A stretch of 64,000 nt of DNA. Source: Agelas oroides. Lineage: Eukaryota; Porifera; Demospongiae; Agelasida; Agelasidae. Position 1 is the first letter of the stretch, and each line of letters starts with the position of its first letter. The notes below the pieces were generated by a model. That model ran no database searches. It was not told where the DNA came from and worked only from the letters and a program-made list of their open reading frames with translations. The stretch lies in assembly GCA_949130485.1 (NCBI GenBank), contig OX422185.1, forward strand, positions 3,146,304 through 3,210,303, read 5' to 3'. Made by a program: the position numbers and the translations under genes. Of the stretch, positions 54,851 through 64,000 are shown one piece after another.

Positions 54851-56875
54851 GTAGGGATGGCATGCCAAAAAGTATGCAAACAAGGTAAGGTAAGTCGGGG
54901 TAATTTCGGTCACGGGGTATTTCTGGTCACTTAGTAGAGAAGGACTTCTCTATTCTAACAGCTACGCTCTCAGCCAAAACTACGGTGCTGTACATATAGT
55001 GGCAACACTTAGCTACAACATACCTGTCAGCAAAGTCGAGACCTTACTTCCTTTGCGCAGATCTGGCGTCACTTGTAGTTGCTGTAAGTGAAATGGCGCC
55101 AGTTTGACCTGTCAAAACTTCAGAACTCCTTTACTTACTGCAAAGGAAGGGCGCCCAGTCAAAAATGTGCAGACATAAACATCAACTATTATCAAAAGCG
55201 ACAGTACACTACTAGCAGCTCAGCACTTGCACTATGCCGTGAGGCGCTAACTCCTGCATGGCCTACTTGCGTGGGTGGCGGATGAAAAACACGCGTAGGT
55301 GATTCAAAACATTGCAACATTGCCCAAGGCAATTCCCGGCGGGAGTTTGGAAAAGCTAACACTAGCGCAATCCCTCGGGGCAAGAAAAAAGTTAACCCTG
55401 GCCCTAACCTAACCCTAAACCTCGCGTGGCTATACCCCCGGTAATTTCGCGGTGCCGTTAATCCGACTTGACCGCTTAGGTGTCCCCAGGGATGCCTTAT
55501 ACTTGCAAACGTCGTAAAAACGACGAACGAGCACCACCATCATACTTTTCACCGTGTTCAACATGACTATCAAAGGTGACCGGAATTACCCCATTAATTT
55601 TATTTTCTCATATTTAGAACACAACTTTTAATCTCATATACGAGAACCACAGATTGAAGCGAGTAGTTTGCAGCAAGTAGTACATACTTAGTAGTGTCAG
55701 CGACCACTGTTTAGCAAGCTCTTCATTGTGTACTTTTGGCACTGTGTTCGAGTAAAGTTGTAAGAGCCTTATATAGGGATGATATAATAGTGAAGGTAAA
55801 TTTACAAAGCCTCATCGCAGGGATGAGGCTTTGTAAATTTACCTTCACTATTATATCATCCCTACCTTGTTTGCATACTTTTTGGCATGCCATCCCTACA
55901 TCTTTTTACATTTTTAATGTTTTTTAAGTCTTGTTTCTGTACTTTTTTTGATGTTAATCTCAGTTACAGTTAGACCTAAGCCTAAGAAGAATATTTCTTT
56001 CAAGTGTAACCACAACCCCAGAACTTGAAACAGCATTGACAATTTAGTAGTGGTTCCAAGCATGTAATAACATTGCCAGCTAGAAACTGATGAAGGTCAA
56101 CCACTCTCCAGAGCTCTGTACCAAGCTTGTTGAAACCAATCTCCTGTTTTTCGATCACATGACGACTGACCAGCTGCATGCAGCACAGCTAGGAAACTGA
56201 CAACCGAGCATCATAGCATCACAGTTTACTAAAGCTGTGAGTAGCTACTTTATTTAGTGTAGCTATAAGTTGGCAGCTGAATGCAGCGCCTTACCTATGT
56301 GGTGTTCATAAACCTTGCCCACTACTACGGGAAGAGACCGTGCCAGCCGTGAACGTGGTCAACTCGCGATTTCGCTCGTGGAGTAGTCTCGTTCTCAGAC
56401 CAATTATCGTGGTATTTGGCCTGGGAACGAGACTACATGTGCGCATGTGTACAAAATTAGAAAATGGCGTCCTTCACAACGGACAGCAACCACAGAGTGT
56501 TGTGAATGGCTTTTATCGACCAGGGTGAATTTGAAGCTATGAAGACGCTGAATGTTCGTAGAGCTCCGCGCTGTGATAAGCATCAGTTTCGTGCTAAAAT
56601 GACGGTGAGAACTCAACCCGTTTTCGAGATATCATTGTTGAACATAGTGGTCTTAACAAGAAAGAAAGAAGAATACGAAGTGGCACTTTCATGACCGCAC
56701 ACTTTTGCCGGTTTAGCTGTCTTCCACGTGGCTTTTGGTCACTTATATGAGTCTTGCTGATCACAAAGGCAAAGAGGAAGTCTGGGTGCTTAAATAGGCT
56801 TTTAGCGTGTTTGTGGTGAAGTTATACGGCTTCTGCTTAAGTATTGCATATATTGCGCGTCGGCGCCATCCCTAC
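54851..56875. mobile_element. GTAGGGATGGC-family element, copy 2
   Basis: The left end GTAGGGATGGCATGCC and the right end GCGCCATCCCTAC match copy 1 at 26953. Its left arm is interrupted between about 54889 and 55770 by unrelated DNA with partly inverted words GGGGTAATTTCGGTCAC and GTGACCGGAATTACCCC, probably another insertion. The part from 55900 to 56875 aligns with copy 1 on both sides of the 1753-bp insertion found there. The start-codon exon lies at 56506. Confidence 0.75.
56506..56604 (+). CDS. Start-codon exon carried by repeat copy 2
   Basis: MAFIDQGEFEAMKTLNVRR, then APRCDKHQFRAKMT, followed by GTGAGA, a good splice donor. It has the same start, 99-bp length and end as 29508..29606, with a few residue differences. 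It is probably the first exon of a transposon gene or a captured host exon. It is not recognised. Confidence 0.5.
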
Positions 56876-57264
56876 ATAGAGAGTCTACCGACTCTCTGAT
56901 ACATGTATATATATATGGTACGTGCGCATTCCGTATATACATTCTGCCCTATTTGTGCACGATGCAATATTTCCACATTGCACATTGGCACGACATGACC
57001 AACCCAAATATTGGCAGACGCTACTCAAAAATGATTGTCTACAATGGCTCATAGCCACGAATTACGCATTAGTCCATGATGTCATGAATTAAAGTTCCAT
57101 GTCATTGAAGAGTATGGTATTTTGATCCTTGCTTAAAACTGTTCTGCTCAGACTCATTTTAGCTTTGATTCCCTACAAGGTCACTGTTTCAATGTCTGCC
57201 ACCAGCCAAGTCTTACTGCTTCAACCTGGCATATTAAACTTGAGCTCAATAGACAATTATGTAT
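56876..57264. other. Short stretch without recognised gene
   Basis: Begins with AGAGAGTCTACCGACTCTCT, a perfect short palindrome also seen in similar form after the deletion derivative near 5300. No exon. Confidence 0.35.
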
Positions 57265-57960
57265 GGATCTCTGAATCTTTCCCGGAGAGTTTCCAAGTAG
57301 CTGGAATGTCGTTCCTCACTATATGGTGCACCATTATTGTCCCTGGCAAATTATGACTGATACGGAGATAACAGAAATTGAATGGTGACAGATACTTTCC
57401 AGTTTTGTTCACAGTTCACTGATAGTGCATTGTAGTTATAGTTTTTGATGTTAAAGGTCATTGGAAGGATAGATAGCATCCTTCCAATTATTGCCGTCTT
57501 CTTGGCTCGATCACTGCTCGATCATGTGCACTCGACATAATGACAGACTCTCACACCATTCCCAGCCACAACACAGTACAGAATAGCTGTTGAATAGATG
57601 GCTTATTGTGAATCTCTAGGTCTTTTCTGTTACCCATCAGGTAAATGCAAGATAGCTAGTTCTAATTGCTGCCCATTCCTGGGACAACATTCCCTGAGAG
57701 TTTCCAGGTTGCAGGAATGTCTTACTGGCTAAGATAGACTATATGATGCACTATCATGATTGTCTTTGGCAAATTATTTCTAGAGGAGACAACAGAAATT
57801 GAACAGTGGCCAGATACGTACCTTCCAGTTTTGTTCACATGTTCACTGAAAGCACATTGTAGTTACAGTTTGAAGTTCTTTGTTGTTAAAAATCACCTGA
57901 GGAATCGCTCTCTTTCCAACTGCGGTCTTCGTGGCAGTAGTTTTGCTCGATCACGCCCTT
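57265..57960. repeat. Two diverged tandem copies of a segment of about 270 bp
   Basis: Copy 1 (about 57265-57540) and copy 2 (about 57685-57960) share GAGAGTTTCCAAGTAGCTGG / GAGAGTTTCCAGGTTGCAGG, AGATAACAGAAATTGAA / AGACAACAGAAATTGAA, CCAGTTTTGTTCACA and TTGCTCGATCA-like words. They diverge by many substitutions and indels, so the duplication is not recent. No coding frame is conserved in both. Confidence 0.65.
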
Positions 57961-58494
57961 CACAAAGGTCTAAGTACACAGAGGGTGTAGCACGGCGCAT
58001 CCGCAGATGCATTGCTGTCCAGAGACTAAGTCGAAAGTACGTCCAAAAAAAAGTACGCCCGAAGCGCTTACGTGACGTCACACGTTCAATATACCTACGT
58101 ATAAAATCATTGCTACGTGTATATTACGTACGTAACGCGCGAGTATAAAGCAGGTGAAGGGGTGCCTCGCTATTCACGATTTGATAAACTGATGTCTGGC
58201 TCATCCCTTGAGGGTAAAGCTTTTTATTAAGAAGCCGCAAAACTGTGATCTCTAAACCCTTCTACTTCAGGTCTTGTAGCTAAGTAGCAGTGGACTTTTT
58301 TCCCTAAAGCCTACTAACAAAGATTTGACCTACGTATAGCACTGAACTCTAAAGTGTTTGAGCCAAGGTAAACCTGCAGCACTAACCTTCCGTGAGCATC
58401 TTGGAGTGCGGTTACTTTGCTCGATGTAACAGCAGCCACTAAGAATTGAAGCCAGCCCCAAGGCACCTGGAATGAGCCATCAATGCTCTATCAC
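57961..58494. other. Stretch without recognised gene
   Basis: An open frame reaches into this part from 57756 but carries only low-complexity basic residues (RRIRRCIAVQRLSRKYVQKK). Without a paralogue or splice support I do not call it a gene. Confidence 0.3.
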
Positions 58495-58790
58495 AGGGGC
58501 AGATCTAGAATTTTGAAAAGGGGGGTGCAGATCATGCCTTTAATTAAAGGCGTGACTCCGCTTTGGGCCGCAGAGGCTGCAAAGCAGCTGGTTATCCACG
58601 TAAGGTGCGGGGAAATAAGCGCTGATATACTGATAGTGTGGCTTCTGCATAGCTCCAGTGTGGGCGTAGTGTACGTAGTACGTAGCTCTAGCTAGTATAG
58701 CGCAAGCGAGTTAGCGATTCAGTTCGCTCGTATTTTGAAAAGACGAACGAACCTAACGATCCTCCCCCGAATCCGTCATTGATTATCACT
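58495..58790. mobile_element. Possible hAT-like MITE
   Basis: CAGGGGCAGATCTAGAATTTT at the left resembles the common CAGGGGCGGATC-type hAT ends. A weak inverse (CCTCCCCCGAATCCGTCATTG) lies near 58760-58782. No target duplication was found. Confidence 0.3.
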
Positions 58791-60529
58791 GAACTATGAC
58801 CACCACTGTACAAGGGGCAGGAGGAAACCAATCTCTACATTGTACACTACATGTAGTAGGCCTCAACCTGGTGAGCTTTGTAAGATATGGAAGAAACTAA
58901 TGGTAGCGATCACCAACTAAAATTGAAACCTTACAAATACAACAAGAAAAGTGCTTTGAAAATTTTTGTAGCCAGAGTGATTGATATTAGTGCAAGTTTG
59001 ACATTTGTATCTCATTCGTGGCCTAAGTTATGATTTTTAGAAGTAAAAGTCTGGCTTTCCAGATTTTCCATAGAAAACATGGCACAATAACCATGCAAAT
59101 AGCACTCCTTTCTCTTTTTCAATATCTTCACTTCTGAACAAGCTATCAACATGAAACTTGCACCAAACAGGGTAAAAAAAATCAAATTTTAATTTGAAGT
59201 GTGCAAACTTGTATGGCTTCAATTGAATACCTGGACATTATCCACTAATTCTCACCATATCTCACTTGCAGTACAGAAGTTTTACCGAATGTCACAAACT
59301 TATTTTTTTGTTCGCTATTTTTGACACAACATTTACACCACACAGTGGAATAAGATTATAATAAACATTTGAATCCCTATTTTCTTGCTATATCTTCATG
59401 AAAGTCCTAGCGTAAGAATGACTTTCTCATTTTGTACATTCGGTATACATTTGTACATTGTGCACTTTCTGAAGCTGTATTCTAGATATGAGCTGTACAC
59501 CCTCTTTATTACACCACTTGGGCCCAATTGGGGCTCACCATGACCATCAAGTGGAGCTGAAGCTGTCTTAATTCAAGTTCTCAAAATGAGTGAGTAGCTC
59601 AGCCACTGAAAATTGCTTATGATTCAGAAAGAGTTCTATGTCTGGGTAATTTAGCCCTAGTATATTTGCTTTCTAAGGTCAATCCGAGACTTGAGAGTCT
59701 TCATATTTGCAGACATTGACCTTTGTTTATTTCTGACACCATCATGCATCTGGCATAGTCAATACTGCACTATTTTCTTTCTCAACTACTTTTTCCGTCT
59801 CAACACGGATTCCAGGGACCTGTGTAGTGCCCAGCTGTGCAGCTAGGGCCTAGGGACAAGCTAGGCACGTGGAAATTATTGTTTGCACAGAATTATCTCA
59901 GCAATTCAGTGTCAGCAGGATCTAAATAACAATCCGGAGTAACAAGGGACATGTATTAACTGCATGCAGTCCTGGGTATATCGAGCTCGTGCTAACAAAC
60001 CTGTATCTACTTGTATTAAATATGGGCAGTAATCCACCGTTAAACATTTTGTGCTAAATTTTGGGCTGCTTTTAACTTGCTTACCGACAGATCCATGTTT
60101 TTTGACGTAAAACAACTCCCAGATCTGAAATCAGGGTCCTGGATTTACATTGGAGCAGTCAAACGGCTCAGAAACAGCTTATCCAGTTGCGGAAACACAT
60201 CACAAAATGAACTGTAGGCGGTGCCACAAATCCAATACAAATTATTATCAATTTTTATTCCACATTACTTTACCATTGTAGATTTACATAAGAAAAATCG
60301 TTAACGCGTAACTCCGGAAATACTCGCCCGATTTGCGCGAAACAAATTTTGTTTGGAAGGGCAGCGACCGGACTTTCTCGTGATCAACCAACGAAGACAT
60401 CTTTCATTATCACTTTTTGCATTAAAATTTTTATACTACAGAGCGTAAAATCATACAGGTTGGAGAACGCTACTAATGGAAGCAGTATCGGTCACTGAAA
60501 GTTTAGCAATATGTATAATCACTGACATA
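58791..60529. other. Stretch without recognised gene
   Basis: AT-rich sequence with only short unsupported frames. No inverted-repeat element, RNA gene or paralogous exon was recognised. Confidence 0.35.
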
Positions 60530-60811
60530 CTAATGTGTTTTACATACTACTGATAGTATATTCAAGACACAAACCAGCACAGCTACACCTGAAAATGAAA
60601 ACACTAACTTGTACAAAATGGCAATATGTAACTGGAATAAAATGATCTTGACAACAACACATGCACTACATAACAAGTTTAGCTGCAAGAGGTAGCACAT
60701 GATACACAAGGGCAACACAATGGTGAACAAGGTTCTGAACCAAGTGATATACAAGTAACAGCTGATGACATCTCCGAGACACAAGTACACTACAACTAGT
60801 AGTTTGGCCAC
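60530..60811 (-). CDS. Hydrophobic open frame downstream of gene 5
   Basis: A frame of about 90 codons after an ACTTTCAG acceptor-like site. It is rich in hydrophobic runs (TIVLPLCIMCYLLQLNLLCS, FSFSGVAVLVCVLNILSVV) that could span a membrane. The phase does not fit a donor at the end of gene 5 in this frame. It could be a separate small exon or chance. Confidence 0.2.
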   Translation of the reverse strand: MAKLLVVVYLCLGDVISCYLYITWFRTLFTIVLPLCIMCYLLQLNLLCSACVVVKIILFQLHIAILYKLVFSFSGVAVLVCVLNILSVVCKTH

Positions 60812-60851
60812 TGAAAGTTACCATAATAACAGAATATGAAGAGCAAAAGGC

Positions 60852-61873
60852 TTACATTTCACCAAATGTTGTTATAGCAGTATCATAATCCTTGTGCATT
60901 TCATGACCTTTTACTTTTTCTAGCAATTCAATTTGCTGAACAACTCTGTCCAATGGATTGTTTTGTTTTACTTCCATTTCATCATACAGTTTTCTGGCCT
61001 TTTTAAGATAGCACATGGCCTGAGAGTATTGCTCAAAGTGCTTCCATATATGCAAGTCACCACAAGTGCGATAGTATCGTGCTGTATAAGAGGTTTTCTG
61101 ACTTGGCATTATATCCAGTGACACTCCATTGAGGCATTCCTCTGCCTTCCTAAGATCTTCAGGACTGGGCCAGTATTCTTTTGGTGGAAGTTTATCTGTT
61201 ATCAAGTCAGATCTCAAGTGAAATGAAGCTTTCATCGAAAAGAAATTAAAAACGACAGGTTTTTCATAATATTCCATGAACTTTGCATGTTCAAGGAGTA
61301 GTTCATATTCTTTCTCAATTGACATATACAGTTCACAAGAAAATGGTTCATGTTTGTCATAAAGTGTATGCCTTTTTATTCGTAATTCTGTATACAGAGC
61401 CAAAGCTGTTTCATTTGAAGGTGCAGCATTTGACAACTTTTCCTTTGCCTGTGACATGTACTCCAATGCCTTATCATTATGACCCTGCACATACTGAAAA
61501 TGTGCAAAATGCCTTAGAACTCTTCCTTGTAAAAGTAATTTATTCTCACACTCTGGTTGTAATGCTTTCTCCAAAGCACTTTCCAACAATCTTTCAGCTG
61601 GTTCATAGTTTTTATGAACAGCCTCAGACAAGGCCTGCCAGCACAATGCAAACACTTTGATATCAGCACTGATACTATTGTCATCAAGTGTTTGTTGGGA
61701 AAGTTTTTGCAGTTGCTCATACTCATCAGACAGATACAGTTTTGTGAACTGACTTTCTAGCTCATGGTATTTTTGAGTTGTTAATGAGCCAGTATACCTA
61801 AGAAGAGCAGAATCTTTCTCAGTTTCTATTCCCTCCTGATCGTTATACCGAGGCGACTTTCTGGCACTGTGAT
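60852..61873 (-). CDS. Gene 5, TPR-like exon
   Basis: After AAATCCTCAG the exon starts with two bases of a codon, the same phase as the TPR exons of genes 1 and 3. It encodes about 340 residues: a polar linker (DHSARKSPRYNDQEG), LLRYTGSLTTQKYHELESQF, then the helical array (NYEPAERLLESALEKALQPE, LPPKEYWPSPEDLRKAEECL, YSQAMCYLKKARKLYDEMEV). Like gene 1 it lacks the beta-rich domain. It has no internal stop. It ends ITTFGEM, then TAA; an alternative donor GAAAT|GTAAGC overlaps the stop. Death-domain exons would lie upstream but none was seen before the window ends, though 2.1 kb remain. Confidence 0.85.
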
Positions 61874-62965
61874 CTGAGGATTTAGAACACACCTACCATT
61901 CACATACTAGGTAGCTAGAAGGGATGAGCTAGATACATGATTAGTGTGGAGTATTATGGCTATGCAGCCTGAAAAATAATGACCACTGCATCAAAAGCTT
62001 ACAGAATGAAACATTCAAAGATCAGTCATGCGCCTTTGGGAGACTATTCTTGAGTGTCATACGAAGAAGTTTGTGATCATTTGCTGAAAATAGCACCTTT
62101 ACACCATTGGAGCAGTTAGGAAATTAGTACCATGTCAAAGTATTTTTTTCTGAAATAACTCCCTCCTGTGACAAGATATCAATTTTTCCAAGACACCACT
62201 GAATTCATCCATGCAAGTTTCATGCTACTACTTTGCTCCATCTTTGGGCCGTTAGCATCACTATACAATTGACTGTAAATACTTTAGTAGGGAGAAGTCA
62301 CACTTCAACATTTACCCATGTGGAACTCAAATTTTAAATAAAATCCAGAAATTTCCAACAACGTAGGCCAACACGTGAGGATTCTGTTGATATACAGTTT
62401 GCCTAGTTGCTTCATTCCTTCTGTCGGCCGATGAGTTACAAGTGACCATACTAATATCACCAACTTCCGCTTCCGTGATTTGGGGCTATCATAGCATGTT
62501 GTTGGCCCCATGCTGTTGGCCCCAGTCTGTTGGGCGGTGGGAAGAGTATGCTGAGATGATGGCCATGGAAGAGACTGTTTTCTACTAAGCAGATTGCTGA
62601 AATAGTATGCCTAAGTTCGTCTAGTACTGCCTACAGTTACGTATCTGCATCTAGCAGCTTACCTGGCGATTGATTCTGGAGTTTAATGATTACATATCCC
62701 ACCTAGTATAGTTTTGCCTATACAACAGGTGGGGATTTACTGTGATAATTTCCCTCCCTGAGGGCTACAAAGGAAATTATGGCTCATAATTCCCTCTCTA
62801 TGTATTTTTAGTTTACAGTCCACTACATTGTCAGACTATAGTACAGATTTTACATCATTTTACTGTGACAGTAAATAATGTTGAAGTTACTGTAAACACT
62901 TGCACATGTACAGATGTGTTTACAATAATAACAACAAAGGACCAATCAGGTGGGATATATAATAA
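61874..62965. other. Upstream of gene 5, no exon recognised
   Basis: No death-domain exon was found here on the minus strand. GTTGGCCCCATGCTGTTGGC and CCCCAGTCTGTTGG near 62503-62530 form a short direct repeat. GGAAATTATGGCTCATAATTCC near 62772-62794 is a short stem. Confidence 0.3.
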
Positions 62966-63078
62966 TTATAGCACAGTTGGCCAGGGATTTATGGCTGTAG
63001 TAAACAAACCTCTTCCTCGGGCTATGCCCTTGGACTCGGTCTGTTCACTGCCATAAATCCCTGGCACCTGTGCTATAA
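62966..63078. repeat. Small MITE with TTATAGCACAG ends
   Basis: TTATAGCACAGTTGGCCAGG and GGGATTTATGGC on the left pair with GCCATAAATCCC and TGGCACCTGTGCTATAA on the right. About 113 bp, imperfect stem. Confidence 0.7.
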
Positions 63079-64000
63079 CTATAACTTCATATTAGCACTT
63101 CCTTAATACTTCTAGATGCAATGATTGATTTAAGGTGGCGGGGAAGTCTTGGGTTACAGTCAGGACCAGGGTTACTCCTAGTTTCAGGGTTAGGGTTTGC
63201 TTTAGGGCAATCTTGCTTTGCCTAATTTTAAAAAGGGTTTTAGTGGCTCATTAATATATTCATGAACCCCAAATTGCCACTCGATGGACGCATCTACACA
63301 CTCACTGTAGGTAGCGTCCTAACCACCAATGTATCTCAAATCAGTCTGTGCCAGCTTTTGTTCAGAGCTACTCTCAAAGTCTGCATGTTTGTCACTACTC
63401 TTGGAATGGACAACTTTGACTGCACCAAAATGAATGCACATTTTAAGAAATTCACAGCTTGTCTACGGGAGGGACTCATTCACGAGTGGAAGCAAGCATT
63501 ACTAGCCCCACCTCTCCCCCTTATGTCGCTGAACAACTCATGGCTCTGTTCCACACACAACTGGCCACCGTTCAGCTCCCTTGGGTACCAGAGCGTAGCA
63601 CCAACGATAAATTGCGCATTCTAGTTAAAGCCCAGCCCAGCACTCGAAGCACTGGGCCACGGTCACCTACTAGGCTTGGCATACGATTGCAAGACCTGGG
63701 CCTACCCAATGAGTACAGTCTTGGCCATTGTGGCCTTTCTGCTGCTTCTAGACACAAGCTTGCTTTCACAAGCAGGCATCACGCACTACTCACAGCTACA
63801 GCACTCTAAACTCCTTCTTTTTTTTTTTCTTCTTCTTTGTTTTAAATCGATCTAAGCTTATCTTCAAAGTTCCGACCACCACATGAGGGGTTCCGCCAGG
63901 CCACATCTTAACTAACTTAATTATAAACTGATTATTGGATGCCAATGCCGACAGGAAATGGGGAAAATCCTCAATTTTACGGACAGTGAACGGTTGAAGA
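63079..64000. other. Unrecognised open frames at the window end
   Basis: Two overlapping plus-strand frames (63262-63624 and 63459-63809) contain FKKFTACLREGLIHEWKQAL, and in the other frame YVAEQLMALFHTQLATVQLP. Together they may be one broken or spliced gene, or a repeat. A pyrimidine-rich tract follows at 63812-63838. I recognise no domain and see no paralogue in the window. Confidence 0.25.

Noticed and set aside
1-64000. LTR elements, Polintons or other capsid-bearing elements
   Set aside because: No protease-integrase-RNaseH order, no long direct repeats and no capsid or packaging ATPase motif were recognised. The OTU protease belongs to the MULE, with its 9-bp duplication.

Overview
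The window looks like nuclear DNA of a marine invertebrate. A demosponge such as Amphimedon is my best guess. The reasons are AT-rich intergenic DNA, short introns, tandem genes with death-fold domains joined to unusual helical domains, and very dense small inverted-repeat transposons. The species call is inference; no rRNA or barcode gene is present. Nearly all host coding sequence is on the minus strand and belongs to one expanded family. Its members combine a death domain (DD), sometimes membrane helices, sometimes a cysteine-containing beta-rich domain, and a TPR-like helical C-terminal domain that begins near a conserved RYTG motif.

Host gene layout (minus strand, 5' exon at the higher coordinate). 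Gene 1: DD plus one membrane helix (2447..2010) spliced to a TPR exon (1525..501). Gene 2: a close copy of the gene 1 TPR exon (14112..13242), cut off by a LINE fragment and frameshifted. Gene 3: two DD exons (19272..19091, 18262..18145) and a beta-TPR exon (17485..16007) with three lesions. Gene 4: an intact beta-TPR exon (24568..23123). Gene A: two DD exons (37562..37375, 35841..35724), a membrane exon (33962..33699), a long decayed exon (32414..31600), a 14-residue-repeat exon (31330..31231) and an acidic exon (30125..29959). Gene 5: a TPR exon (61873..60852). First exons were not found for any of them. Reading phase agrees at every junction proposed, which is the main support for the exon joins.

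The most striking object is a DNA transposon of about 11.9 kb at 40287..52205. It has terminal inverted repeats of roughly 135-160 bp starting TAGCCTCGTACCCAGGC and a perfect 9-bp target duplication (CTGATTGCC). One strand encodes a Mutator-like (MULE) transposase with a CaRF/ALS2CR8-like N-terminal domain and a SWIM zinc finger, followed by exons for a CXXC zinc finger and an OTU cysteine protease. It also carries two GC-rich minisatellites. It inserted into one arm of an older foldback MITE, and a small relative later inserted exactly at one of its splice donors. Small relatives with the same ends and 9-10-bp target duplications sit in introns of the death-domain genes (17816, 17978, 34226).

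The remaining DNA is largely other transposon debris: a GTAGGGATGGC family that carries a small start-codon exon (two copies, one split by a 1.75-kb element with 9-bp target duplication), CACTGTAAAA-ended MITEs (one carrying an exon-like segment), TACCGTA-ended MITEs, a perfect 301-bp hAT-type MITE, and fragments of two LINEs. I saw no rRNA, intact tRNA, CRISPR array, LTR element or capsid-bearing element.
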